DNA of 58,156 nt, from positions 1 to 58,156 of the forward strand of contig NZ_MAXF01000141.1 of the NCBI RefSeq assembly GCF_001704635.1, read 5' to 3'. Shown here one piece after another: positions 32,758 through 40,257 of this stretch. Position numbers and translations under genes: made by a program. Numbering within the stretch: the stretch's first letter is position 1; the number at the start of each line of letters is the position of its first letter. The notes beneath the pieces are model-generated. The model saw nothing but the letters and a program-made list of their open reading frames with translations. It was not told where the DNA came from and made no database searches. Source of the DNA: Streptomyces sparsogenes (lineage in GTDB: Bacteria; Actinomycetota; Actinomycetes; Streptomycetales; Streptomycetaceae).

Positions 32758-33540
32758 TCAGGCCCCCGACGGGCCCGGTTCCGTCGCGGGCCGGCCCGGC
32801 TCGCCCGGCCGCCCGGGCCCGGCCGTGTCCCGGGCCGCGCGGAGCCGGCCGCGCTTGCGCCAGGCCACGGCGCACCCGGCGAGGGCGGGCAGGGCGACAC
32901 AGGCCAGCGCGGCCAGGAACACCGGGGAGGTCGGGGTGGTGGCGTGGCTGCCCGCCACCGCGTACGCGGCGGTGTTCGGGACGCTGCCGAGGCCGGTCGC
33001 GAGCAGGAACGGAAGCCAGCCCATCCGTGACACCGCGGCGCAGTAGTTGGCGGCGGCGAACGGCACACCCGGGAACAGCCGGATGGCCAGCATCGACCGG
33101 AAGCCGTGCCGGCTCAGCTGCCGGTCGGCCGCCGCCAGCCAGCGGGCGCGCAGCAGCGGCCGCAGCGCGTCCTGCCCCAGCAGCCTGCCCAGCCCGAAGG
33201 AGACACCGGCGCCCAGCACCGTCCCGGCCACCGCCGCGGCCAGCCCCGCCGGAGCCCCGAACAGCGCGCCCGCCGCCAGGTTCAGCAGCGGCCGCGGCAC
33301 CAGGGCCGCGGCACAACCCCCGTACGCGAGCGCGAAGATCACCACGGCCGGGCCGCCGGACAGCCGCGGCGGCCACCCCTCGGCCAGCAGCCGGTGCGGC
33401 TGCCATGCCCACACCGCGCCCGCCGCTGCCGCCAGCAACAGCACCAGCAGGCACAGCCGCAGCCGCGGCGAGAGCAGCGCGCGGGCGCGGCGCGCGGCCG
33501 GTGTGGTGGCCGGTGTGGCGGGCGGGGCGGCATCGGGCAT
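32758..33540 (-). CDS. TVP38/TMEM64 (VTT-domain) membrane protein
   Basis: A 260-residue membrane protein with a VTT (SNARE-associated/DedA-like) domain. Motifs: IFALAYGGCAAALVPRPLLN, LAAGALFGAPAGLAAAVAGT, GAGVSFGLGRLLGQDAL, and the re-entrant region FRSMLAIRLFPGVPFAAANY with the conserved Arg and Pro. VTT proteins are related to DedA and eukaryotic scramblase-like proteins, and several are linked to polyprenyl-phosphate or phospholipid movement. The ATG at 33540 was chosen; upstream residues in the same frame are shadow. The C-terminal 35 residues are Gly/Pro/Arg-rich and cytosolic. Confidence 0.87.
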   Translation of the reverse strand: MPDAAPPATPATTPAARRARALLSPRLRLCLLVLLLAAAAGAVWAWQPHRLLAEGWPPRLSGGPAVVIFALAYGGCAAALVPRPLLNLAAGALFGAPAGLAAAVAGTVLGAGVSFGLGRLLGQDALRPLLRARWLAAADRQLSRHGFRSMLAIRLFPGVPFAAANYCAAVSRMGWLPFLLATGLGSVPNTAAYAVAGSHATTPTSPVFLAALACVALPALAGCAVAWRKRGRLRAARDTAGPGRPGEPGRPATEPGPSGA

Positions 33541-33835
33541 CGAAGGAGCGTAACCGACCGACCACGGAAACCAGGAAAAACCATTCGACGCACGCGAAGG
33601 CGATGCGCGACGATCAACGGCATGTTCCGGCAGCCCTTCCTCGAGCCCACGTCCGCGGTCGCGGACGCGCTCAAGGCTGCCTTCACCCCCGCGGCGGCCC
33701 GCGCGGCCGCCTGCCCGGGCGGCGCCCGACTCTGACCCTCCTCGGACAGCTCCGACGGATCCCACCAGGGGAGGGTCGGTTCGTCCCTGGGGTCCTCCTG
33801 CACATCCCATCGCTGTTCCGGGGAGGAACGGGAGC
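33541..33835. other. Upstream region of the EF-Tu3 gene
   Basis: A 295-nt gap between divergent genes. A 37-codon ORF (ATG at 33622 to 33735, starting MFRQPFLEPTSAVADALKAA) could be a small leader gene but has no clear ribosome site. CCAGGG/CCCTGG near 33765-33790 may form a weak hairpin. No clear -35/-10 pair is visible. Confidence 0.3.
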
Positions 33836-35014
33836 ATGTCCAAGCAGACCTACGCGCGCACCAAGCCGCATCTGAACATCGGCACCATCGGCCATGTCGA
33901 CCACGGCAAGACCACGTTGACCGCCGCCATCACCAAGGTGCTCAGCGAGCGCGGCGCCGGCGGCGCGTACGTCCCCTTCGAGCGCATCGACCGGGCGCCG
34001 GAGGAGGCGGCGCGCGGCATCACCATCAACATCGCGCACGTCGAGTACGAGACCGACACCCGCCACTACGCCCACGTCGACATGCCCGGCCACGCCGACT
34101 TCATCAAGAACATGGTGACGGGCGCGGCCCAACTCGACGGCGCGGTGCTCGTCGTCTCGGCGCTCGACGGCGTCATGCCGCAGACCGCCGAGCACGTGCT
34201 GCTCGCCCGCCAGGTCGGGGTGGACCACATCGTGGTCGCCCTCAACAAGGCCGACGCGGGCGACCCCGAGCTCACCGACCTCGTCGAGTTGGAGGTGCGC
34301 GAGCTGCTGTCCGCGCACGGCTACCCCGGCGACACCACGCCCGTCGTACGGGTCTCCGGGCTGGGCGCGCTGGCCGGCGAGCCGCGCTGGACCGCCTCCG
34401 TCGAGGCCCTGCTGGACGCGGTGGACACCTATGTGCCGATGCCGGTGCGCTACACCGACGCGCCGTTCCTGCTCCCGGTGGAGAACGTCCTGACCATCAC
34501 CGGGCGCGGCACGGTCGTCACCGGAGCGATCGAGCGCGGCACGGTCCGCGTCGGCGACCGCGTGGAGGTGCTGGGCGCCGACACCGCGACGGTGGTCACG
34601 GGCGTCGAGACATTCGGCAAACCGATGGAGTTCGCCGAGGCGGGCGACAACGTGGCCCTGCTGCTGCGGGGAGTGGCGCGGGACGCGGTGCGCCGCGGCC
34701 ATGTGGTCGCCGCGCCCGGCAGCGTGGTGCCCCGGCGGCGCTTCACCGCGCGGGTGTACGTCCTGTCGGCGGCCGAGGGAGGGCGGCGCACCCCGGTCTC
34801 CACCGGCTACCGGCCGCAGTTCTACATCCGTACGGCCGACGTGGTCGGCGATGTGGACCTCGGCGCGGTGGGCGTGGCCCGGCCCGGCGACACCGTCACC
34901 ATGGAGGTCGAGCTGGGGCGCGCCCTGCCGCTGGAGCCCGGCCTGGGCTTCGCCATCCGCGAGGGCGGCCGGACGGTGGGCGCGGGCACGGTGACCGCCG
35001 TCCACCAGGCCTGA
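33836..35014 (+). CDS. tuf3: Elongation factor Tu, divergent EF-Tu3 type
   Basis: A 392-residue EF-Tu that delivers aminoacyl-tRNA to the ribosome. G1 GHVDHGKTT, switch I ARGITINIAHVEYET, G3 DMPGHADF (usually DCPGHADY), G4 NKAD (usually NKCD) and G5 SGL (usually SAL) are visible; domains 2 and 3 follow. The lack of both normally conserved Cys and the absence of neighbouring str-operon genes (rpsL, rpsG, fusA) mark it as the accessory streptomycete EF-Tu3, not the housekeeping copy. In Streptomyces such paralogues are known to be stringently induced, and one from S. ramocissimus is resistant to EF-Tu inhibitors. A good GGGAGGAACGGGAGC ribosome region precedes the ATG; a strong terminator follows. 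Confidence 0.92.
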   Translation: MSKQTYARTKPHLNIGTIGHVDHGKTTLTAAITKVLSERGAGGAYVPFERIDRAPEEAARGITINIAHVEYETDTRHYAHVDMPGHADFIKNMVTGAAQLDGAVLVVSALDGVMPQTAEHVLLARQVGVDHIVVALNKADAGDPELTDLVELEVRELLSAHGYPGDTTPVVRVSGLGALAGEPRWTASVEALLDAVDTYVPMPVRYTDAPFLLPVENVLTITGRGTVVTGAIERGTVRVGDRVEVLGADTATVVTGVETFGKPMEFAEAGDNVALLLRGVARDAVRRGHVVAAPGSVVPRRRFTARVYVLSAAEGGRRTPVSTGYRPQFYIRTADVVGDVDLGAVGVARPGDTVTMEVELGRALPLEPGLGFAIREGGRTVGAGTVTAVHQA

Positions 35015-35040
35015 GCGGCCGCCGACCGGCCCCGAGCCTG

Positions 35041-35074
35041 CCCCGCCTCCGGCAGACGCCTGCCGGAGGCGGGG
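35041..35074 (+). terminator. Strong terminator of tuf3
   Basis: CCCCGCCTCCGGCAG (35041-35055), loop ACGC, CTGCCGGAGGCGGGG (35060-35074): a perfect 15-bp stem with a 4-nt loop, 26 nt after the tuf3 stop. Confidence 0.9.
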
Positions 35075-35112
35075 CGGGCCGGGGCCCGGGCGCCGGGCGG
35101 CACAATGAGAGC

Positions 35113-36033
35113 GTGGACCAGCCGACACCCACCGAGCCCAGATCCGCCGAACCGATACCCGCCGAGCCGAAAACCGCCGGACCGACCCCCGCCGAGCCGA
35201 TCCCCGTGATCAGGGACGTGGACGGCGGCACCGCCAAGCTGATGCCGGACGTGGACCGCCCGCGCGCCTGGCTGCTCACGGTGGACGGCTCCCCCCAGTC
35301 GTACGTCGACCTGGACGACCCCACCCACCTGGAGTTCGAGTACGCGCGGCGGCTCGCACACGTCCTGGAGCTCACCGGGGCCGCCGGCACCCCGCTGGAC
35401 GTGCTGCACCTGGGCGGCGGGGCGCTCACCCTGCCGCGCTTCGTCGCGGCCGTCCGCCCCGGCTCGCGCCAGGAGGTGATCGAGGCCGACGGCGCGCTGC
35501 TGGAACTGGTCGCCGAGCGGCTGCCGCTGCCCGCCGGGTCGGGGATCGCGGTGCGCCGGGCGGACGCCCGTACCGCGCTGGAGGCCGCCCCCGCCGCGTC
35601 CGCCGACGTCGTGGTCGCCGATGTCTTCGGCGGCTCGCGGATCCCCGCGCACCTCACCTCCGTCGAGTACGCGCGCGCCGCCGCCCGGGTGCTGCGGCCG
35701 GGCGGCCGCTACACGGCCAACCTGGCCGACAGCGCGCCCTTCACCTTCCTCCGCTCCCAACTGGCCAATCTCCGCGCCGCCTTCGCCCAGGTGTGCCTGA
35801 TCGCCGAGCCCGCCGTGCTGCGCGGCCGCCGGTTCGGCAACGCGGTGGTGGTGGCCTCGGACGCCGAGCTGCCGGTCAGCGCCCTGGCACGGCGCACCGC
35901 CGCCGACGCCTTCCCCGCGCGGGTCGAGCACGGGGCGGCGCTGGCGCGCTTCGTCGGCGGGGCGGCGCCGGTGCGGGACGTGGACGCGGTGCCCTCGCCC
36001 ACGCCGCCGGGCGGCGCGTTCAGCATCGGCTGA
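35113..36033 (+). CDS. Spermidine-synthase-like SAM-dependent methyltransferase fold protein
   Basis: A 306-residue protein with a Rossmann SAM/polyamine-synthase fold. It shows WLLTVDGSPQSYVDLDDPTH, the glycine-rich LHLGGGALTLPRFVA, EVIEADGALLELV, DVVVADVFGGSRIPAHLTSV and VLRPGGRYTANLAD. Proteins of this kind are annotated as spermidine synthase-like or fused methyltransferases; real aminopropyl transfer is doubtful. The N-terminal 30 residues are Pro/Ala/Glu-rich pentapeptides encoded by a 15-nt repeat. The GTG at 35113 is the start used. Its 3' end overlaps the convergent MFS gene by 14 nt. Confidence 0.8.
   Translation: MDQPTPTEPRSAEPIPAEPKTAGPTPAEPIPVIRDVDGGTAKLMPDVDRPRAWLLTVDGSPQSYVDLDDPTHLEFEYARRLAHVLELTGAAGTPLDVLHLGGGALTLPRFVAAVRPGSRQEVIEADGALLELVAERLPLPAGSGIAVRRADARTALEAAPAASADVVVADVFGGSRIPAHLTSVEYARAAARVLRPGGRYTANLADSAPFTFLRSQLANLRAAFAQVCLIAEPAVLRGRRFGNAVVVASDAELPVSALARRTAADAFPARVEHGAALARFVGGAAPVRDVDAVPSPTPPGGAFSIG
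35131..35205 (+). repeat. 15-nt minisatellite, five units
   Basis: Units at 35131, 35146, 35161, 35176 and 35191 encode TEPRS, AEPIP, AEPKT, AGPTP and AEPIP near the N-terminus of the spermidine-synthase-like protein. The last four share GCCGRRCCG-type cores. Confidence 0.85.
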
Positions 36034-37360
36034 CCGGGCCCGGCCCGTCCGCCTGGCCGGGCACGCCGGGGAGGCCGCCGGGTACGCCCGGGAGGCCGGC
36101 GGCGACGACGCCCTCCGCCACGGGCGCGCCGGTGCGCCGCCGCAGCCGCCGTACCTCCGGCACCGCCAGCACGGCCACCGTCAGCAGCACGATCAGCGCG
36201 GAGCACCCCCACAGCGCGGCCGTGCGGCCGAAGGCGCTCTCGGCCGGGCCCGCGAGCGCCGTGGCGAGCGGCACCATGGACACCGAGCCGAACCAGTCGT
36301 ACGCGGCGACCCGCGACAGCTTGTCCTCGGGTATCTCCTGGTGCAGCGCGGTCATCCAGGACACCCCGAACACCTCGATCGAGACCCCGGCGCCGAACAT
36401 CACCGCGCACAGGGCGGGCACGGGCAGCGGGACGGCGAGGGCGGCCGAGGGCAGGGCGAACGGGAACACGCACACCGTGCCCACCAGCAGCAGCCGGCGC
36501 GGTTTCCAGCGCGTCATCAGCAGCCCGCCCAGGAGGGTGCCCGCGCCGAACGCGGCGAGCGCGAGCCCCCAGGGCCGCGCCCCGCCCAGGTGCTCCTCGG
36601 CGACCAGCGGCCCGTACACCGACTCGGCCGCCGCCACCACGGCGTTGACCACCGAGAACTGCACCACGATGCCCCACAGCCAGGGCCGGCCCGCCACCTC
36701 CCGCCAGCCCTCGCGCAGATCCCGCAGCATTCCCGCGCTCTCGCGCCTGGCGGTGCGGCCGACGTCGAGGAAGGCGCGCAGGGCGCCCGCGACGGCGAAG
36801 GCGGCGGCGTCCACGGCCAGCACCCAGCCGGGGCCGAAGGCCGCGATGAGCGCCCCGCCGAGCGCCGCGCCGCCGATCTGCGCGCCGTTCATGCCCATCC
36901 GGAAGATCGCGAAGGCGCGTCCGGCCTGTTCGCCGTCGACCGTGGACAGCAGCATGCCCTCGGCGGCGGGGGAGAAGAAGGCCTGCCCGGTGCCGCCGAG
37001 CGCGGAGAGCACGGCCATCTGCCACAGCCGTGCCTCGCCGGACAGCACGAGCGCGGCGAAGGCGGCCTGGGACAGGCAGTTGAGGGTGTTGGCCGCGACC
37101 ATGACCCGGTGTCGCGGCAGCCGGTCCGCGACCGCGCCGCCGATCAGCAGGAAGACGACGAGCGGGACGGTGCGGGCCGCGGCGACGAGGCCCACGTCGC
37201 CGCCGTCCCCGCCGGCCTCCAGGACCGCGAACGCCGCCGCGATCAGGGCTCCGGCGTTGCCGAGGCCCGTCACCACGGCGGCGGCGGTCAGCAGGGTGTA
37301 GTTGCGGCCGGCCCAGGCGGGACGGCCCGGTCGGCGGCGCGAGGCGGAGGGGATGGTCAC
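36020..37360 (-). CDS. MFS transporter (EntS/macrolide-efflux-like)
   Basis: A 446-residue major facilitator with about 12 membrane segments. It has the loop-2 motif FLLIGGAVADRLPRHRVMVA and later QAFFSPAAEGMLLSTVDGEQ, FRMGMNGAQIGGAALGGALI and ALHQEIPEDKLSRVAAYDWF, which match the enterobactin/macrolide exporter group. The substrate is unknown. I chose the GTG at 37360 (CAGGGATAGT upstream, which could be a leaderless -10) rather than an ATG at 37396 that would add a Pro/Arg-rich extension. Its 3' end overlaps the convergent methyltransferase-like gene. Confidence 0.87.
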   Translation of the reverse strand: MTIPSASRRRPGRPAWAGRNYTLLTAAAVVTGLGNAGALIAAAFAVLEAGGDGGDVGLVAAARTVPLVVFLLIGGAVADRLPRHRVMVAANTLNCLSQAAFAALVLSGEARLWQMAVLSALGGTGQAFFSPAAEGMLLSTVDGEQAGRAFAIFRMGMNGAQIGGAALGGALIAAFGPGWVLAVDAAAFAVAGALRAFLDVGRTARRESAGMLRDLREGWREVAGRPWLWGIVVQFSVVNAVVAAAESVYGPLVAEEHLGGARPWGLALAAFGAGTLLGGLLMTRWKPRRLLLVGTVCVFPFALPSAALAVPLPVPALCAVMFGAGVSIEVFGVSWMTALHQEIPEDKLSRVAAYDWFGSVSMVPLATALAGPAESAFGRTAALWGCSALIVLLTVAVLAVPEVRRLRRRTGAPVAEGVVAAGLPGVPGGLPGVPGQADGPGPVSRC

Positions 37361-37450
37361 CCGCGGACTATCCCTGGGGGCGGGCCCCGGCGCCAACCCT
37401 ATTTCGGCCAGGCGGCCTTCGGCCGGGCCCGCTCGGGAGGCCCGGACGGC

Positions 37451-38335
37451 TCAGGAGCCGGACTTCAGCGGCCGCAGAGTGTTCATGATCTTCTTGATGG
37501 TCTCGTCGGAGATCTCGTCCTTGACGCCCTTGGCCGAGTACAGGACCCAGGTCGCCCAGTCGCCGTTGACGTCCGTGTAGGTGACGGTGAACGCCTTGCC
37601 GTCCGACGAGCACTTGTCGGTCTTCTTCACACCGGTGACGGTGGCCGAGGAGGAGTAGCCCTTGACGCCGTACTCGCTGGTGAACTTCTTGGGCGTGGTG
37701 GACTTGAAGTCGCCGGTCTCGTCCTGGTCGAACACGGCGTAGAGCCAGTTGAGCGCCTCGGTCTTGGCGGCCTGGGCCTGGGTCTTGGCGCCCTGGGCGC
37801 CCTTGGTGCCCGCTCCGGCCAGGGGGCTGGAGGTGGTGAAGCCGGTCTTCTTGTCCTTGACCGTGCAGCGGTCCCGCTTGTAGTAGGCGGGGCCGGTCAT
37901 CGAGATGATCGGCTTGCCGTCCTTGGAGTACGAGCTCATGGTGTCGGGGGACGCCACGTACCAGCCGGCGGGGACGTCGAAGGCGTTGTGGCGCTTGGGG
38001 TTGGTGACCGTCTTCCAGCCGGGTATGACCGGCTCGACGGTCTGGCCCGCGCGCGGATTGTCCTCACCGCTGCTGTCACCGCTGGTGTCGTCGCCGCCCT
38101 CGTCGCCCTGCGCGGGGGAGGACGAGGACGCGGCGGCCGAGGGCTTCTTGCCGCCCTTCGCCTCCTTCTTCCCCCCGTCGTCGTTGTTCGTCACCAGCAC
38201 GGCGGTCACCGCCGCGGCCGCGACCACCGCCACCGCCGCGACGACGGCGATGACGGTCGTGCGGTTCTTCTTCCGCGGCGGCTCCGGCGCGCCGGGCGGC
38301 TGGACGGCGGGGGAGCCCCAGGCCTGGGTGGGCAT
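37451..38335 (-). CDS. Membrane-anchored extracellular protein, downstream segment of interrupted gene
   Basis: If translation restarts at the ATG at 38335, a 294-residue protein is made. It keeps the membrane segment (about residues 27-47), the linker KKEAKGGKKPSAAASSSSPA and the whole extracellular domain, with two Cys (CTVKDKK and KCSSDGKAF) that could form a disulfide. It would lack only the cytosolic Gln/Pro-rich tail. There is no convincing ribosome site before 38335. The function is unknown; the layout resembles many streptomycete DUF-type surface proteins with disordered cytosolic N-termini. Confidence 0.6.
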   Translation of the reverse strand: MPTQAWGSPAVQPPGAPEPPRKKNRTTVIAVVAAVAVVAAAAVTAVLVTNNDDGGKKEAKGGKKPSAAASSSSPAQGDEGGDDTSGDSSGEDNPRAGQTVEPVIPGWKTVTNPKRHNAFDVPAGWYVASPDTMSSYSKDGKPIISMTGPAYYKRDRCTVKDKKTGFTTSSPLAGAGTKGAQGAKTQAQAAKTEALNWLYAVFDQDETGDFKSTTPKKFTSEYGVKGYSSSATVTGVKKTDKCSSDGKAFTVTYTDVNGDWATWVLYSAKGVKDEISDETIKKIMNTLRPLKSGS

Positions 38336-38560
38336 GTCGTGCGCCTGCGCCTGCTGCGGGTATCCCTGCTGCGGCGGGCCCTACGGCTGCCCCTGCTGGG
38401 GCTGCTGGGGCTGCTGGGGTTGCTGGGGTTGCTGGTAGGGATTCGGCTGGTGATATCCCGGCTGCTGGTACGGGTTGGGCTGGTGATACCCCGGCTGCTG
38501 ATAGGGGTTCGGATTTTGCGGGTTCTGCTCGCCCCCGGGCGGCTGCTGTCCTGGCCACAT
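37451..38560 (-). pseudogene. Gln/Pro-rich single-pass membrane protein gene interrupted by an amber codon
   Basis: One continuous frame runs from the ATG at 38560 to 37451 except for TAG at 38381-38383. The N-terminal 59 residues are Gln/Pro/Tyr-rich (MWPGQQPPGGEQNPQNPNP, then PGYHQPNPYQQ twice and QQP repeats). After the TAG the same composition continues for 15 codons (GPPQQGYPQQAQAHD) and then MPTQAW. A membrane segment follows (TTVIAVVAAVAVVAAAAVTA), then a Ser/Lys/Asp-rich linker and a secreted domain of about 200 residues (DVPAGWYVASPDTMSSYSKD). The expected codon in the repeat is TAC (Tyr, QPYGPP), so a single C-to-G change explains the stop. Either a real mutation, a sequencing error or read-through. 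Confidence 0.75.
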
Positions 38561-38700
38561 GGCCAGTAACCATAAGGGGGGACAGGGGTGGCGGCCACGG
38601 CCGCCCCTCGGTGCCGCACCGCTTCCGGCGGGCGGGAACCATGTCGGCGCCGCGGCCGTCTCCGGGGGAGGGGACGCCATGCCGCGGCGCCGCATGCCGC

Positions 38701-38724
38701 GATCATCGGTGTGATCATCGGTGT
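38701..38724. repeat. 12-nt tandem duplication
   Basis: GATCATCGGTGT occurs twice in direct tandem (38701-38712, 38713-38724) in the gap between the interrupted gene and dedA. It may be part of a regulatory region; no further evidence. Confidence 0.8.
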
Positions 38725-38763
38725 GGCATGTGGGATGTGGCCACCGCGCGCTGATTGAGTAGG

Positions 38764-38800
38764 CTTCCCGGCGTGCGCCGAATCGGCGCACGCCGGGAAG
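38764..38800. promoter_or_regulatory. Perfect 17-bp inverted repeat before dedA
   Basis: CTTCCCGGCGTGCGCCG (38764-38780), AAT, then CGGCGCACGCCGGGAAG (38784-38800) form a perfect 17-bp stem with a 3-nt loop, 29 nt before the dedA start. TAGGCT at 38760-38765 could be the -10, which would place the hairpin at the very 5' end of the dedA message. A terminator role is odd here because both flanking genes point away. Confidence 0.75.
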
Positions 38801-38828
38801 AGTACGGGCATATGGGGAGGAACCGGCG

Positions 38829-39503
38829 TTGCATATCGAGGAGTGGCTCGAGACCGTACCCGCGGTCAGCGTCTATCTGCTGGTGGGTCTGGTCATCGGC
38901 CTGGAGAGCCTGGGCATCCCGCTTCCCGGAGAGATCGTTCTCGTCAGCGCGAGCCTGCTGGCGGCCTCCCAGGACCACATCAATCCGTACATCCTGGGCG
39001 GCTCCGCCATCGCGGGCGCGGTGATCGGCGACTCGATCGGCTATCTGATCGGCCGGAAGGGCGGTCAGCCGCTGCTGAACTGGCTGGGGCGCAAGTTCCC
39101 CAAGCACTTCAGCGCCGAGCACGTGGCCACCGCCGAGCGGTACTTCCAGAAGTGGGGCATGTGGGCGGTCTTCGTGGGCCGCTTCATCGCGCTGCTGCGC
39201 ATCTTCGCCGGCCCGCTCGCCGGATGCCTGCGCATGCCGTACTGGAAGTTCCTCATCGCCAATGTGCTGGGCGGCATCGTCTGGGCGGGCGGCACCACCG
39301 CGGTCATCTACTCGGTCGGAAAGGTCGCCGAGGACTGGCTCAAGCGCTTCTCCTGGCTCGGTCTGGTGGCGGCCCTGCTGTTCGGCCTCGGCTCGATGCT
39401 CGTGATGAAGCGGCGCGCGAAGAAGGCCCAGGCGGAGGCGGTCGAGGCCGAGCAGGCCGGCCCCGGGGCGGCCGAGCAGCAGCCCGTCCCGGCGGCCGAC
39501 TGA
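38829..39503 (+). CDS. DedA family membrane protein
   Basis: A 224-residue DedA (VTT-domain) protein. Features: GLVIGLESLGIPLPGEIVLV with the conserved E-x-x-x-P-x-P-x-E, SAIAGAVIGDSIGYLIGRKG, and the re-entrant motif VFVGRFIALLRIFAGPLAGC with conserved Arg, then NVLGGIVWAGGTT. DedA proteins support membrane homeostasis, and some move undecaprenyl phosphate across the membrane. The C-terminal 30 residues are charged and Ala/Glu-rich. The TTG start at 38829 is chosen because GGGGAGG lies 9 nt upstream. Confidence 0.92.
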   Translation: MHIEEWLETVPAVSVYLLVGLVIGLESLGIPLPGEIVLVSASLLAASQDHINPYILGGSAIAGAVIGDSIGYLIGRKGGQPLLNWLGRKFPKHFSAEHVATAERYFQKWGMWAVFVGRFIALLRIFAGPLAGCLRMPYWKFLIANVLGGIVWAGGTTAVIYSVGKVAEDWLKRFSWLGLVAALLFGLGSMLVMKRRAKKAQAEAVEAEQAGPGAAEQQPVPAAD

Positions 39504-39585
39504 CCTTCCGCCCGGCCCCCGCCCGACCTTCCGCGCAGGCCTCCCGCCAGGGCCTCCCTCGCATCTCCCGTCAGGGCTGCCGGTC

Positions 39586-39604
39586 ACACCTCTCGCGGAG
39601 GTGT
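39586..39604 (+). terminator. Possible terminator between dedA and gamma-CA genes
   Basis: ACACCTC (39586-39592) and GAGGTGT (39598-39604) pair in a 7-bp stem with a 5-nt loop, between the convergent dedA and carbonic-anhydrase-like genes, so it could serve both. Confidence 0.45.
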
Positions 39605-39609
39605 CCCGT

Positions 39610-40164
39610 TCAGGCCCGCCGCTCCCGCCCCTCCCGCTCCAGGGTGGCGTCGCGGTGGTGGCGGGCCAGCTCCGTATAGCCCGCCGCGTTCAGCCGGATG
39701 CCCTCCCGCTCCTCCTCGGTCAGCTCCCGCCGGACCTTCGCGGGCACCCCCGCGACCAGCGACCCCGGCGGCACCCGCATCCCCTGCGGGACCAGCGCCT
39801 GGGCGGCGACCAGGGAGCCGGCGCCGATATGGGCGCCGTTGAGGACGGTGGCGCCCATGCCGACGAGCACGTCGTCCTCGATGACGCAGCCGTGCAGCAC
39901 CGCGTTGTGGCCCACCGACACCCGCTCGCCGACGGTGACCGGGAAACCGGGGTCGGCGTGCACCGTGCAGTTGTCCTGGATGTTGCTCCCGGCCCCCACG
40001 CTGATGGCCTCCGCGTCGCCGCGCAGCACCGCGTGGTACCAGACGCTCGCGCCGGCGCCGAGCGTCACCTCGCCGATCACCACGGACGTCGGGGCGGTGA
40101 ACGCCTCCGGATCGACCTTCGGCTCCTTGCCGCCCACGCTCGCGATCAACGCCCGCTCCGCCAC
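39610..40164 (-). CDS. Gamma carbonic anhydrase family protein (left-handed beta helix)
   Basis: A 184-residue hexapeptide-repeat protein. The repeats run from VVIGEVTLGAGASVWYHAVL through AISVGAGSNIQDNCTVHADP, VSVGHNAVLHGCVIEDDVLV and GMGATVLNGAHIGAGSLVAA. Zinc-ligand positions are suggested by His in NCTVHAD and VGHNAVLHG, as in YrdA/PaaY-type proteins. Catalytic activity is not certain; many family members are of unknown function. Of two GTG starts (40191 and 40164), I prefer 40164 because GGGAG lies 7 nt upstream and the length then fits the family. Confidence 0.88.
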   Translation of the reverse strand: MAERALIASVGGKEPKVDPEAFTAPTSVVIGEVTLGAGASVWYHAVLRGDAEAISVGAGSNIQDNCTVHADPGFPVTVGERVSVGHNAVLHGCVIEDDVLVGMGATVLNGAHIGAGSLVAAQALVPQGMRVPPGSLVAGVPAKVRRELTEEEREGIRLNAAGYTELARHHRDATLEREGRERRA

Positions 40165-40257
40165 AGCCCCACTCCCTGTCTCATCCGTCACCGCCGCGTC
40201 GCGCGGCGCCGGAGGGCACGGTAGTCCCAGCGGCCCCGGCGCCCACAGGGCGGCCGC

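Noticed and set aside
33622..33735. A 37-codon ORF upstream of tuf3
   Set aside because: No ribosome site or recognisable leader-peptide motif; kept only as a note in the intergenic entry.
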